Source of the DNA: Sphingobacterium sp. B16(2022)
GTDB taxonomy: Bacteria > Bacteroidota > Bacteroidia > Sphingobacteriales > Sphingobacteriaceae
Length of the DNA: 64,000 nt
Assembly: GCF_012030425.1 (NCBI RefSeq)
Contig: NZ_JAAUVN010000002.1
Location: 248,001 to 312,000, forward strand
Reading direction: 5' to 3'
Both the position numbers and the translations under genes were made by a program. The notes beneath the pieces were generated by a model. The model did no database searches. It was not told the DNA's origin and saw nothing but the letters and a program-made list of their open reading frames with translations. Positions 44,471-53,100 of the stretch are shown here, piece after piece (position 1 is the first letter of the stretch; each line of letters begins with the position of its first letter).

Positions 44471-45691
44471 ATGCAGATATTTCGTTCGCTTCAGTATCCA
44501 AATTTTAGATTACATATAATTGGCCAGGCAATCTCATTGATGGGCACTTGGATGCAACGTGTTGCTATAAGTTGGTTAGTATATAAGTTAACAGATTCTG
44601 TTTTCTGGTTAGGTTTTGTATCTTTCATCTCCCTGCTTCCTTCTTTGGTATTATCTCCATTTATTGGAAGTTTTGTCGATAAACATAAAAAGTATAAGCT
44701 TGTTTTTATTACACAAATAGGTCTAATGATTCAAGCAGGAATCTTAACACTATTAGTGTACCTGAAGATGGAAACAGTATTGTGGTTATCTATTTTGGGA
44801 TTTGCACAAGGAGTAATCAACGCTTTCGATGTGTTAGGAAGACAATCGTTGATGGTACACTTAGTGGATAATAGAAAAGATCTGCCTAATGCAATAGCAC
44901 TAAATTCTTCTATATTTAATGCCGCGCGTATGGTTGGTCCGGCTATTGGTGGTATATTATTGAGTACATACGGTGAAATGATGTGTTTCAGCAGTAATTT
45001 TCTGAGTTTTATCCCTGTTTTGATTACTTTATGGATGATGAATGTCACAGAAAGTACAGCAAGCTTAAGCAAAGGAAGTAATTGGCAGGGATTGGTCGAA
45101 GGGTTTTATTATTTGAAAAGATCGCCCCATATTTTTTCGCTTATTATAGTGATGACTTTTTCTAGCTTATTAGTGATTCCATATACTTCTTTATTACCTG
45201 CTGTAGCAAAAGAAATGTTTAATGGCGATGCAGGTACATTTTCATGGTTTGAAAGTGCAGCTGGTCTTGGGGCAATGATAGGTGCTATTAATATGGCACG
45301 GCTAAAATCGGGGACTAATATGCGCTACCAAGTAATGGGCGCAGCATTGTTAATGGGAGCTGCCTTGTTTTTACTCGGGCATTCATCTGTTTTAGTTCTT
45401 GCTCTCTTATATACGGCGATCGTTTCTTTCGCTATGATGATGCAGAACTCCAGTATTAATACGTATATACAGACGCATGCGATGCCGATCTATAGAGCAC
45501 GAGCAATTTCTTATTATGTAATGGCGTTTCAAGGTGTTTTCCCTATAGGTAGTTTGCTTATAGGGGCTTTAGCAAGCTATTTCGGATTGCGTAGTGTCTT
45601 ATACTTTATGGGCGGTGCAGGTGTTTTGATTGCTTTATCTTATTATTTATATTTACGTCTGCATATTCATAAAAGGCTCTTTAAGTTTTAA
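44471..45691 (+). CDS. MFS exporter (MFS_3 / EntS-like)
   Basis: 406 residues, about twelve transmembrane helices. N-terminal motif FRLHIIGQAISLMGTWMQRVAISWLVYKLTDS is typical of the MFS_3 family that includes enterobactin exporter EntS; the cytoplasmic loop motif FVDKHKKYK follows helix 2. The helix-5 region ARMVGPAIGGILL is also conserved. Substrate unknown; siderophore or drug export is the usual role. Its last 39 bases overlap the 3' end of the convergent retropepsin-like gene. Confidence 0.9.
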   Translation: MQIFRSLQYPNFRLHIIGQAISLMGTWMQRVAISWLVYKLTDSVFWLGFVSFISLLPSLVLSPFIGSFVDKHKKYKLVFITQIGLMIQAGILTLLVYLKMETVLWLSILGFAQGVINAFDVLGRQSLMVHLVDNRKDLPNAIALNSSIFNAARMVGPAIGGILLSTYGEMMCFSSNFLSFIPVLITLWMMNVTESTASLSKGSNWQGLVEGFYYLKRSPHIFSLIIVMTFSSLLVIPYTSLLPAVAKEMFNGDAGTFSWFESAAGLGAMIGAINMARLKSGTNMRYQVMGAALLMGAALFLLGHSSVLVLALLYTAIVSFAMMMQNSSINTYIQTHAMPIYRARAISYYVMAFQGVFPIGSLLIGALASYFGLRSVLYFMGGAGVLIALSYYLYLRLHIHKRLFKF

Positions 45692-46120
45692 CTTTCTCTT
45701 GAGTAATTTAAGCGTTTTCTTTTTGTAATCAATCACTGCGCCATAAGGAGCTAAAATATCTCCTCCGATCACTCCGATCACAGGACGTAGATTCATCTGT
45801 TCGTAAGCATAGTTAATAGAACTGAGGTCAAGAACTGCAGCCCTATAATTTTTTATTTTCCAATCATGGATTTTAAAAAGAGGAATATGAATCAAAAAAC
45901 TTTCCATGTTATTCGTGCCTAAACCTGTTGAAAGCGTATCGGTACTTTCTAATTGGAATTGGTCTGTGTGAATTTTTTCTAATTGGTTTTTATCAAAAAC
46001 AGTCTTTGAAGCTCCAGTATCTAAAACCATTAAATGGGTAGTTTCGTATAAAGTGACCTCTATTAAAATATGAGTGCCTTGCTCCTGTAATTGTAAAATC
46101 TGTAAGGGGATGATTGCCAT
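45653..46120 (-). CDS. retropepsin-like clan AA aspartic protease homologue
   Basis: 155 residues, no signal peptide. One aspartic-protease half: the catalytic motif LDTGASKTVF near residue 35, then GVIGGDILAPYGAVIDY near residue 115, matching the hydrophobic-hydrophobic-G motif that follows in retropepsins. Such single-domain proteins would be active as dimers. Substrate unknown. Converges with and overlaps the MFS gene by 39 bases at the 3' ends; both reading frames look real. Confidence 0.82.
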   Translation of the reverse strand: MAIIPLQILQLQEQGTHILIEVTLYETTHLMVLDTGASKTVFDKNQLEKIHTDQFQLESTDTLSTGLGTNNMESFLIHIPLFKIHDWKIKNYRAAVLDLSSINYAYEQMNLRPVIGVIGGDILAPYGAVIDYKKKTLKLLKRKLKLKEPFMNMQT

Positions 46121-46180
46121 ATTCCAAACATAGAAAAAATATGTGCTTCATGAAAGTTAAAGTATCTTTATTTAGATAGA

Positions 46181-46750
46181 TTAATGCACTTGATCTAAAG
46201 TTTGCCGTAAAGCGGTAGGATTATTTAAATTTTTAAACTGCGTTGGTGTTAAACCTGTGTTTTTTTTGAATTGATTGCTGAGATATGCAGTGCTTGAATA
46301 ATTAAGCTTTTCAGCGATTTCAGCTAATGAAAGTTCATCGTAAATTAATAACTCCTTAATATATTCTATTTTTTGGAAGATAGCATATTTTTCAATACTG
46401 ATACTTGCTACAGAAGAGAAGAGGGCACTTAAAGAGCTGTATTCAACATGTAAATGATCACTTAATATATCTGATAAATTTTTATTCAGATAGTTATAAG
46501 GACAGCGTGTATAATCGATGATCAGCAATTTTATTTTTTCAATAAGACGCGTGTTTCTATCATCGATTAATTCAAAACCAATAGCATGCAGATTTTCCTT
46601 CACTTTCTTTCGTTGTTCCGGTTGTAGTGAATGGTCCAACGTAACAACACCTAGTTGTAGATCATGATAAGGGATATGCAACTCTTTAAATATATTTTCT
46701 ACAGCCATCTTACATCTATTGCAGACCATATTTTTAATAAAGAGTTGCAT
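46181..46750 (-). CDS. HMA-like metal-binding domain fused to an AraC helix-turn-helix
   Basis: 189 residues. N-terminal 60 or so residues look like a heavy-metal-associated ferredoxin-like fold with the metal site MVCNRCKMAVENIF (CxxC) and the VTLDHSL strand. The C-terminal 90 residues are an AraC-type double HTH: LSLAEIAEKLNYSSTAYLSNQFKKNTGLTPTQFK. This architecture is frequent in Bacteroidota, where it is uncharacterised or found beside metal efflux genes; a Cu(I)- or other thiophilic-metal-sensing activator is a reasonable guess. Starts 7 bases after mdh, so it shares its transcript, which is an odd partnership. Confidence 0.85.
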   Translation of the reverse strand: MQLFIKNMVCNRCKMAVENIFKELHIPYHDLQLGVVTLDHSLQPEQRKKVKENLHAIGFELIDDRNTRLIEKIKLLIIDYTRCPYNYLNKNLSDILSDHLHVEYSSLSALFSSVASISIEKYAIFQKIEYIKELLIYDELSLAEIAEKLNYSSTAYLSNQFKKNTGLTPTQFKNLNNPTALRQTLDQVH

Positions 46751-46757
46751 ATTATTT

Positions 46758-47696
46758 TTATAAAACGTTAATATCTTTTAGTACATTATTCATGTTTCGA
46801 ACAGCATCCGCACTTTTGTGTAGTTTTTGCTTTTCCTCTTCCGAAAGCTTCAAAGGTACAATTTTATCCCATCCATTTTTATTGATGATGACTGGAACAC
46901 CTAAATTGATATCCGATAATCCAAATTCTCCATCCAAAAATACACTTGCTGTGAAAAGCTTGTTTTGATTTCTAACGATACTTTCAACGACAGCTGCAGT
47001 CGCTGCCCCAGGAGCATACCATGCAGAGGTTCCGATTAAGGATGTCAAAGTTGCACCGCCTACCATTGTTTTCTGAATAATTTCTTCTTGCTCCTCCTCT
47101 GTTAAAAAATCAGTTACAGGAATACTATTCCATGTGGCATGTTTGATCAGAGGAATCATAGTCGTATCGCCGTGACCGCCGACAACAATTGCATTAAGGT
47201 CACTTGCAGAAGCGTTTAATTTTTGACTTAGCTGATATTTAAATCGTGCAGAATCCAATGTTCCCCCCATACCTATGATTCTATTTTTTGGAAGACCAGA
47301 GCTTTTTAAAGCCAAATATGTCATGGTATCCATTGGATTTGAAACAATAATAATAATGACCTCAGGAGAATGTTTGATCAAATTATCAACTACTGTTTTA
47401 ACAATATTTGCATTAGTGCCGATTAGTTCTTCTCTGGTCATGCCCGGTTTTCTCGGAATTCCTGAAGTAATAACTGCTACAGTGGAGCCTGCGGTTGCAC
47501 TGTAATCATTCGTTACACCTATTATTTTTGAGTCGAATCCCAATAAAGCAGCAGTCTGTGACATATCTTGTGCCTTACCTTCAGCAAACCCTTCCTTGAT
47601 ATCTAAAAGGATGATTTCTTCAGCAACCTCTCTTCTAATTAAATTATCTGCAGTTGTCGCTCCAACTGCTCCTGCACCAACTATTGTAACTTTCAT
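46758..47696 (-). CDS. mdh: malate dehydrogenase
   Basis: 312 residues, LDH-like type 3 MDH. N-terminal Rossmann motif KVTIVGAGAVGATTADNL, NAD-binding aspartate in ILLDIKEG, substrate arginines in SGIPRKPGMTREEL and later DSARFKYQLS, and the catalytic His in IVVGGHGDTTM. Arg at the IPRKPGM position marks malate rather than lactate as substrate. Oxidises malate to oxaloacetate in the citric acid cycle. Upstream of and probably co-transcribed with the HMA-AraC regulator. Confidence 0.96.
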   Translation of the reverse strand: MKVTIVGAGAVGATTADNLIRREVAEEIILLDIKEGFAEGKAQDMSQTAALLGFDSKIIGVTNDYSATAGSTVAVITSGIPRKPGMTREELIGTNANIVKTVVDNLIKHSPEVIIIIVSNPMDTMTYLALKSSGLPKNRIIGMGGTLDSARFKYQLSQKLNASASDLNAIVVGGHGDTTMIPLIKHATWNSIPVTDFLTEEEQEEIIQKTMVGGATLTSLIGTSAWYAPGAATAAVVESIVRNQNKLFTASVFLDGEFGLSDINLGVPVIINKNGWDKIVPLKLSEEEKQKLHKSADAVRNMNNVLKDINVL

Positions 47697-47791
47697 AAGC
47701 CTTTTAATTTTGGTCCTTAGACATTAATTTTTCTTTGAATTTACTCAATAAATAGTAGGAAAGCAATTAAGTTGTATAAAAAATGATAGGA

Positions 47792-47825
47792 AATAAAAAG
47801 GAGAACTTTCGTTCTCCTTTTTATT
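47792..47825 (-). terminator. terminator overlapping the tamL stop codon
   Basis: 15-bp perfect stem AATAAAAAGGAGAAC / GTTCTCCTTTTTATT (47792-47806 and 47811-47825), loop TTTC. The tamL stop (47824-47826) lies in the stem. Confidence 0.85.
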
Positions 47826-50145
47826 AAAATGGATAGCCAATAGCTAGATTAAACATTAAGTTGTCCTTGCGCCATCTGCTACTTCCTAAATCAATATCTT
47901 TCAAGACCCAACGCTCTCCTTTATCCAAATATGGAATACGGAATGGAATAGCAAAATCTGTTCTTAATATAAGAAAAGTAAAGTCAAATCTTAAACCTAA
48001 ACCGCCACCGACAGCTAATTCAGTCAAGAAATCTTTGCTAAATTTTGCTCCGGGCTTTTCATCATCTGTATTTTGTAGCCACACATTACCGGCATCAATA
48101 AATGCCGCCCAATGGACAAAACCAGCCAATTTAGCACGATATTCTGTACTCATTTCCAATTTTATATCTCCAGTTTGATCAGCATAGAACTTATTGGTCC
48201 CAATGTTTTGAGGTTTTAAAGTTCCTGGACCAATTGCTCGAGCAGCAAAAGCGCGAATACTGTTTGGACCACCCACATAATACTGTTTTAGATAGGGTAA
48301 AGCACGGGAGTTACCATAAGAGTAACTTAGACCTAAACTGACTCGCGATGCTAATTGTGAATTTTCACTTAGTTTTAAATAATGTCTACCATCACCACTT
48401 ACCTTGATATATTGAGAAAAATAAGCGTTGAATAATTTAAATGTTTTACCCTCATTGTAGTTGGCACCTTTTATCAATCCCAATACATTACCAGATAAAT
48501 CTAAATTTCCTTTAAAATAAAAGGTGTTTTTTAGATTTTTGTTCATCATATTGGATAAAGTAAAATTATAATTTGGACCAATAGTAAACTGTGGCTCTAT
48601 AGCATGTTTTAGCGTTGGTACCGTATCCATCTGGGCTTTATATTCGTCTGAAATACGGCTGGGCTGTACATATGTAATCTCTAATAATCCCAAATCATGT
48701 TGTTTCTCTTCAGATTCCTGCCAGATATAACCATAGTCTAGTTTTAGAGATCGTAATGTATATGCTCGAGTTCTATTTAAGAATTCAAATCCCGTTTTGA
48801 TGTAGGTTTTTGGTATAAATCTACGACTGGGATTTATTTTGAAAGGCGAAAGAATACGGGGAAATGTTAAAGTAAGATCTGCACCATAGCGATAATAGCT
48901 TGAGTTTAGACTTACACTTCCACCGGTCTGTGTTTCGTATCCACCAAAAACATTTAGACTTAACAGTTCGGCACCTCTAAAGGCATTGCGTAATTGCCAG
49001 TTCACATTAAGTTCGGATCCATTATATACCGAAGCCATTTTTCCTAACAATTCGAGACGAATAGATTTCTTAGGAAGAGGAGTAAGATAGTAATATACAT
49101 CTAGTCCGTTTTTGACATCTTTACTATCAACGAAGTTGTTTTTAACAAATTTGAAGCTATTTAGATTTACAAGATGACTGATTGTTTTATTATGGGCACC
49201 GCGATTATAACGATCTCCTTTTTTAAAGAAGATATGGTTAGCTATAACGGGTTTTCTAAAGGTATTTTTTGGATCTATAAAGTAATATGAACTATCGAAT
49301 AATTGCGCATTACGTGGAGCACGTTGATATCCTGTACCTTCGTCCGTATAATTTGGATAGATGTATATATTATTTATCTTGGATGGTGATTTAGCTATAA
49401 CAGGTGTTTCAGGTTTAATAGTGACATATAAATTGACTTTATTATCTCCAATTGTACTATCTGCTTCCACCAATATATAGTCAGGACTGAAATAATAGTA
49501 CCCAATATTTTTAAGTTCATTATCAATCCGATCACGTTCATTCAGGATATCATCTAAACTATAATGCTTACCAACCTTTAAAAGAGACTTATCACGAGAT
49601 AGGAGTATATCTCGGCCAAGCTGTATCGTACTGTCTACATTAAACGTAACAGATTTTATTTTATAAATCAGATTAGTCGTCGCAATATAGTGTATGGTCG
49701 CTTCTTTATCCTTAATTGTAGTGTCAGACTTTACCTCTGCATTAAAGAAACCAATATTTTCAAGTCGATTTCTTAACAGGTTTTCATTATATTCCCTATT
49801 TACATCACTCAATAAAACGGGTTCTTCACCCATTTTTTTTAGTTGTCTGCGAATGAAGTTTTTTCCAACTGAATCACCAGCCATGTTGTTGAAAGCTAGT
49901 TTGTAACGCCATCCAAAAAGTGTCTTATTGGGTTTGGGCATTAATACCTGTTCCAGATGCGTAGCTAAGGCCTTTTTATGTTCTTTGGAAATCGTATCCG
50001 ATTCAATATCGACATGGCCATCCACATATAAGGACTGACCCTCTTTTAAATTTTTTGTGGTCGAACAAGAAGCAATGAAAAGCCCTATAAATACAACAAA
50101 AGCTATAAATTGATTGCTATTTTTCATTATTCTCCCTTTCTTCAT
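47824..50145 (-). CDS. tamL: TamL: Omp85-family lipoprotein of the TAM system
   Basis: 773 residues from ATG 50145, or 767 from the better signal-like ATG 50127 (MKNSNQF). A lipobox (LFIASCSTT) shows that this is the lipid-anchored TamA variant found in Bacteroidota. POTRA-like beta-alpha repeats (about 30-330) precede a 16-stranded Omp85 barrel whose typical RGF/VRGY-like element reads YYVGGPNSIRAFAARAIGPG and which closes with an aromatic residue (GYPF). With TamB it transports phospholipids or assembles envelope proteins. Overlaps the tamB stop, so the two are translationally coupled. Confidence 0.9.
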   Translation of the reverse strand: MKKGRIMKNSNQFIAFVVFIGLFIASCSTTKNLKEGQSLYVDGHVDIESDTISKEHKKALATHLEQVLMPKPNKTLFGWRYKLAFNNMAGDSVGKNFIRRQLKKMGEEPVLLSDVNREYNENLLRNRLENIGFFNAEVKSDTTIKDKEATIHYIATTNLIYKIKSVTFNVDSTIQLGRDILLSRDKSLLKVGKHYSLDDILNERDRIDNELKNIGYYYFSPDYILVEADSTIGDNKVNLYVTIKPETPVIAKSPSKINNIYIYPNYTDEGTGYQRAPRNAQLFDSSYYFIDPKNTFRKPVIANHIFFKKGDRYNRGAHNKTISHLVNLNSFKFVKNNFVDSKDVKNGLDVYYYLTPLPKKSIRLELLGKMASVYNGSELNVNWQLRNAFRGAELLSLNVFGGYETQTGGSVSLNSSYYRYGADLTLTFPRILSPFKINPSRRFIPKTYIKTGFEFLNRTRAYTLRSLKLDYGYIWQESEEKQHDLGLLEITYVQPSRISDEYKAQMDTVPTLKHAIEPQFTIGPNYNFTLSNMMNKNLKNTFYFKGNLDLSGNVLGLIKGANYNEGKTFKLFNAYFSQYIKVSGDGRHYLKLSENSQLASRVSLGLSYSYGNSRALPYLKQYYVGGPNSIRAFAARAIGPGTLKPQNIGTNKFYADQTGDIKLEMSTEYRAKLAGFVHWAAFIDAGNVWLQNTDDEKPGAKFSKDFLTELAVGGGLGLRFDFTFLILRTDFAIPFRIPYLDKGERWVLKDIDLGSSRWRKDNLMFNLAIGYPF

Positions 50146-53100
50146 TTCTAATCACTTTTTCTCCTATTGTATCTGTTTTCTGATTCGTTGAATCAGTCTT
50201 ATTGCTTGGTTTGGTTTGCTGGATTTGTTTTCTATCCAAGTAACGTTCTTTATATTTCTTAGGATCGTTACGCATCATACTATCTCGAATTGCAAAGCGG
50301 ACGCTGTCCCTGTAAACGGAGTCGGTTTCCATACGTTCTACGTCAAAACGTTTACGGAAATTTTTGCTTCGGGTATTATATTCATTTAATTTTTTAGAAT
50401 TCATCCAAATTTCTCTGAATTTATTGTAGCTCATATTGATGATAAATCCAATACCTGTTTCAACATATTGGCCCTGAAGTGTTACTTGATATTGGTTTTT
50501 CCGATATACGCGAGCGAAATAGCGACCATCTTGAGACAGTTGATAATCTAGACTAATATCTCCGGCAATATTCGCAGCTTGCTCTCCAGGTCTTGAATTC
50601 CCTTCAACTTCAAAATTCGAACCTATAGTGATTTTCAAACGGTCGTTAAATAGCATTTTTGAAACACCAATATTTAAATCGGTACGTGTTTCCCCAACTC
50701 CAGTTGTAAAATCCTGCTCGGATTGTAAGTCAAAATCTAATTCCACTCCTTTAATTAAATCCGAAGCTAGTCGGTTTAACTGTGACGTTAGTAATGAACT
50801 CACACTATTACGTGCCATAGATTCGACACCGCCACCACCAGATAAACTTTCAAATGGATTAGAAGCCAAAAAGCGTCCTAATACGATCAATGAGAAAACC
50901 TGCTTATTCATTTCAGAAGGGTCTGTTCGTATTTGTGAAAGGGCATTATTGACTTTACTCACCACATCTTGAGACGCAATGGCGTTATTTTCATCCAGAT
51001 CAATATCAAATCCTAGTTTAGGCTCGAATAACTTTTCTGTGATTAATAAATTGACATTAAATGGTACTCGCTGTTTGTATAGATTAGAATTATCTGCACC
51101 AAGTTGAGTTTGTACCAATTCCAGGGTAGGGGCCTTGACTTTGTATACTGCAGTGATATCCATTCTCGCATCTAGCGGGTCTCCTGCCCATGTAATTGTA
51201 CTTCCTTCTTTAAATAAGAACTCACGTTTCACAGGCCCAAAAGAAAACGAATAACTTCCTTTGTCGACCGTATAAGTTCCCGACATGGTGATTTTGTTAC
51301 TCGCATCGATACCTGCATTTAATTCAGCTTCACCTTGGATGTTTAAGGCGTCCTGAGATCCTTCGTCAAGAATAACTTTGAATTTAGCATTCTTGTCAGT
51401 TTGAAGATTCAGCGTCACATCGATTCCTGTTAATTTTGTTGTTGTTAGTGAATCCAATTTTGCAAAAACATTTGCTCTTGTTGTATCACTTTTATCAACA
51501 AATTCTACGACACCTTTTCGCTCCACCATACCAGGGTCATCATTCGGCATAATGAATACAAAATCAGTTTTATCTTGAACTTTGATATTTCCATCGACAA
51601 CAGGTTTATCCAATGTGCCTCTTATACGTAGATCAGAAGAAACGTACATTTTACCAAAGAACAGATCATTATCCTCCCGAGTCGAATTCACAACTTCAAA
51701 GTTATCAGTCTTAAGATTCAAATTAAAGTCATAATCTGTATAGTTTTTAGTTAAAATGGTACCATTCAAATCACCAGTATTGCCTTTTTTATCTTTGATG
51801 TTGAAATTGGATAAAGAGATTCCCCTATTATCAAAACTAATTTTTTCGTTATCAATTAAGAACGCCGCATTAAGCATAGCAACATTAAATTCAGCACCAT
51901 TAAAATTCAGATCACCGTTGATAACAGGTCTATCAGTCGTACCGGATATTTTAAGCTCTCCTTGGACATCCCCTTTAGATTCTTTTAAGTACCCAAAGCT
52001 GAAAGCTTGAATTGTCTTCATTTTTAAAGGAGCAATGTTGAGCGTAGCATCAAAAGTAGCTTCTCCAGTTGGAGGACTTATAAACTCTCCGATTAAACTG
52101 ACGTTATTGCCATTTTCAGTAATACTGACATTGGCTGCATACGTGTTTTCTTTTTCATTATTAACTTTAATATTGACATTTCCAATTGTATCCGTCCCTA
52201 AGTAAAATTTATCAATTCCAATATCTGATACAAAAACAGGGTTACTTTCAAGGCGTGAAATCGTTGCTTGTCCATTAATACCACCACCAATATTCATGTC
52301 ATCAGCGGCAATCATTTTACTGAGGGTCTCAATTCTGAAATTTTTAAAAAGTAGATCTATAGGTGAATTCAGAACACTATCCTGTGATTTAATTTCCAAT
52401 AACTGTCCCTTGTTTTCCAGAATGAAATTATGAGCTTGAATACCCGCTTTACCAAAGGATAAAACATTCGTACTATCGACATTCCATTTATCATAATTTA
52501 GCATTAATCCATCTTCTAGTAAGCTAAAAAGAAAGTTGCCACGATCTACTTTCATATGGGCACCTAAATGGTACTGTTCTTTATCTTTTTTGTCTTTAAT
52601 CCAAACGCCAAAATCTAAGTTATTTTTAATGACTTTACCACTGAGTACCGTATTGATCAATTCGATATTGCTAACTTTTATTTTGTTAATCAAAGCAGAA
52701 TAATACATGGTGCTGTCAACTGTTGTCAGATCAAAAGTCACACTATTAATATCTGTGCCTGCATAAACAATTTTTGGTGCATCGAGCTTAGCCTGGATTA
52801 ACTTGTTCTTACTATTAAACATACCATCAAGTGTGATGTCTTTCATTTCAGTCAGATCAGGTAAGAAGTCCTTTATAAATTTTGTTCTGGTCAACTGAGC
52901 AGAAAATTCAAATTGTTGATCTTCGTATTTTGGAATGGTTACAGGAGCTCCAGGTTGATAATAAACGTGTGCAATGTCTTGTATTGCTGTACCAAGCTCC
53001 ATTAATTTATATTTACCAACTAAATGGGCATTTAAAAAGGCAGATTTTAACATTAAAAGATTTGAGCTGCTATCCGAACGAGCGATAATTGAAATACTAT

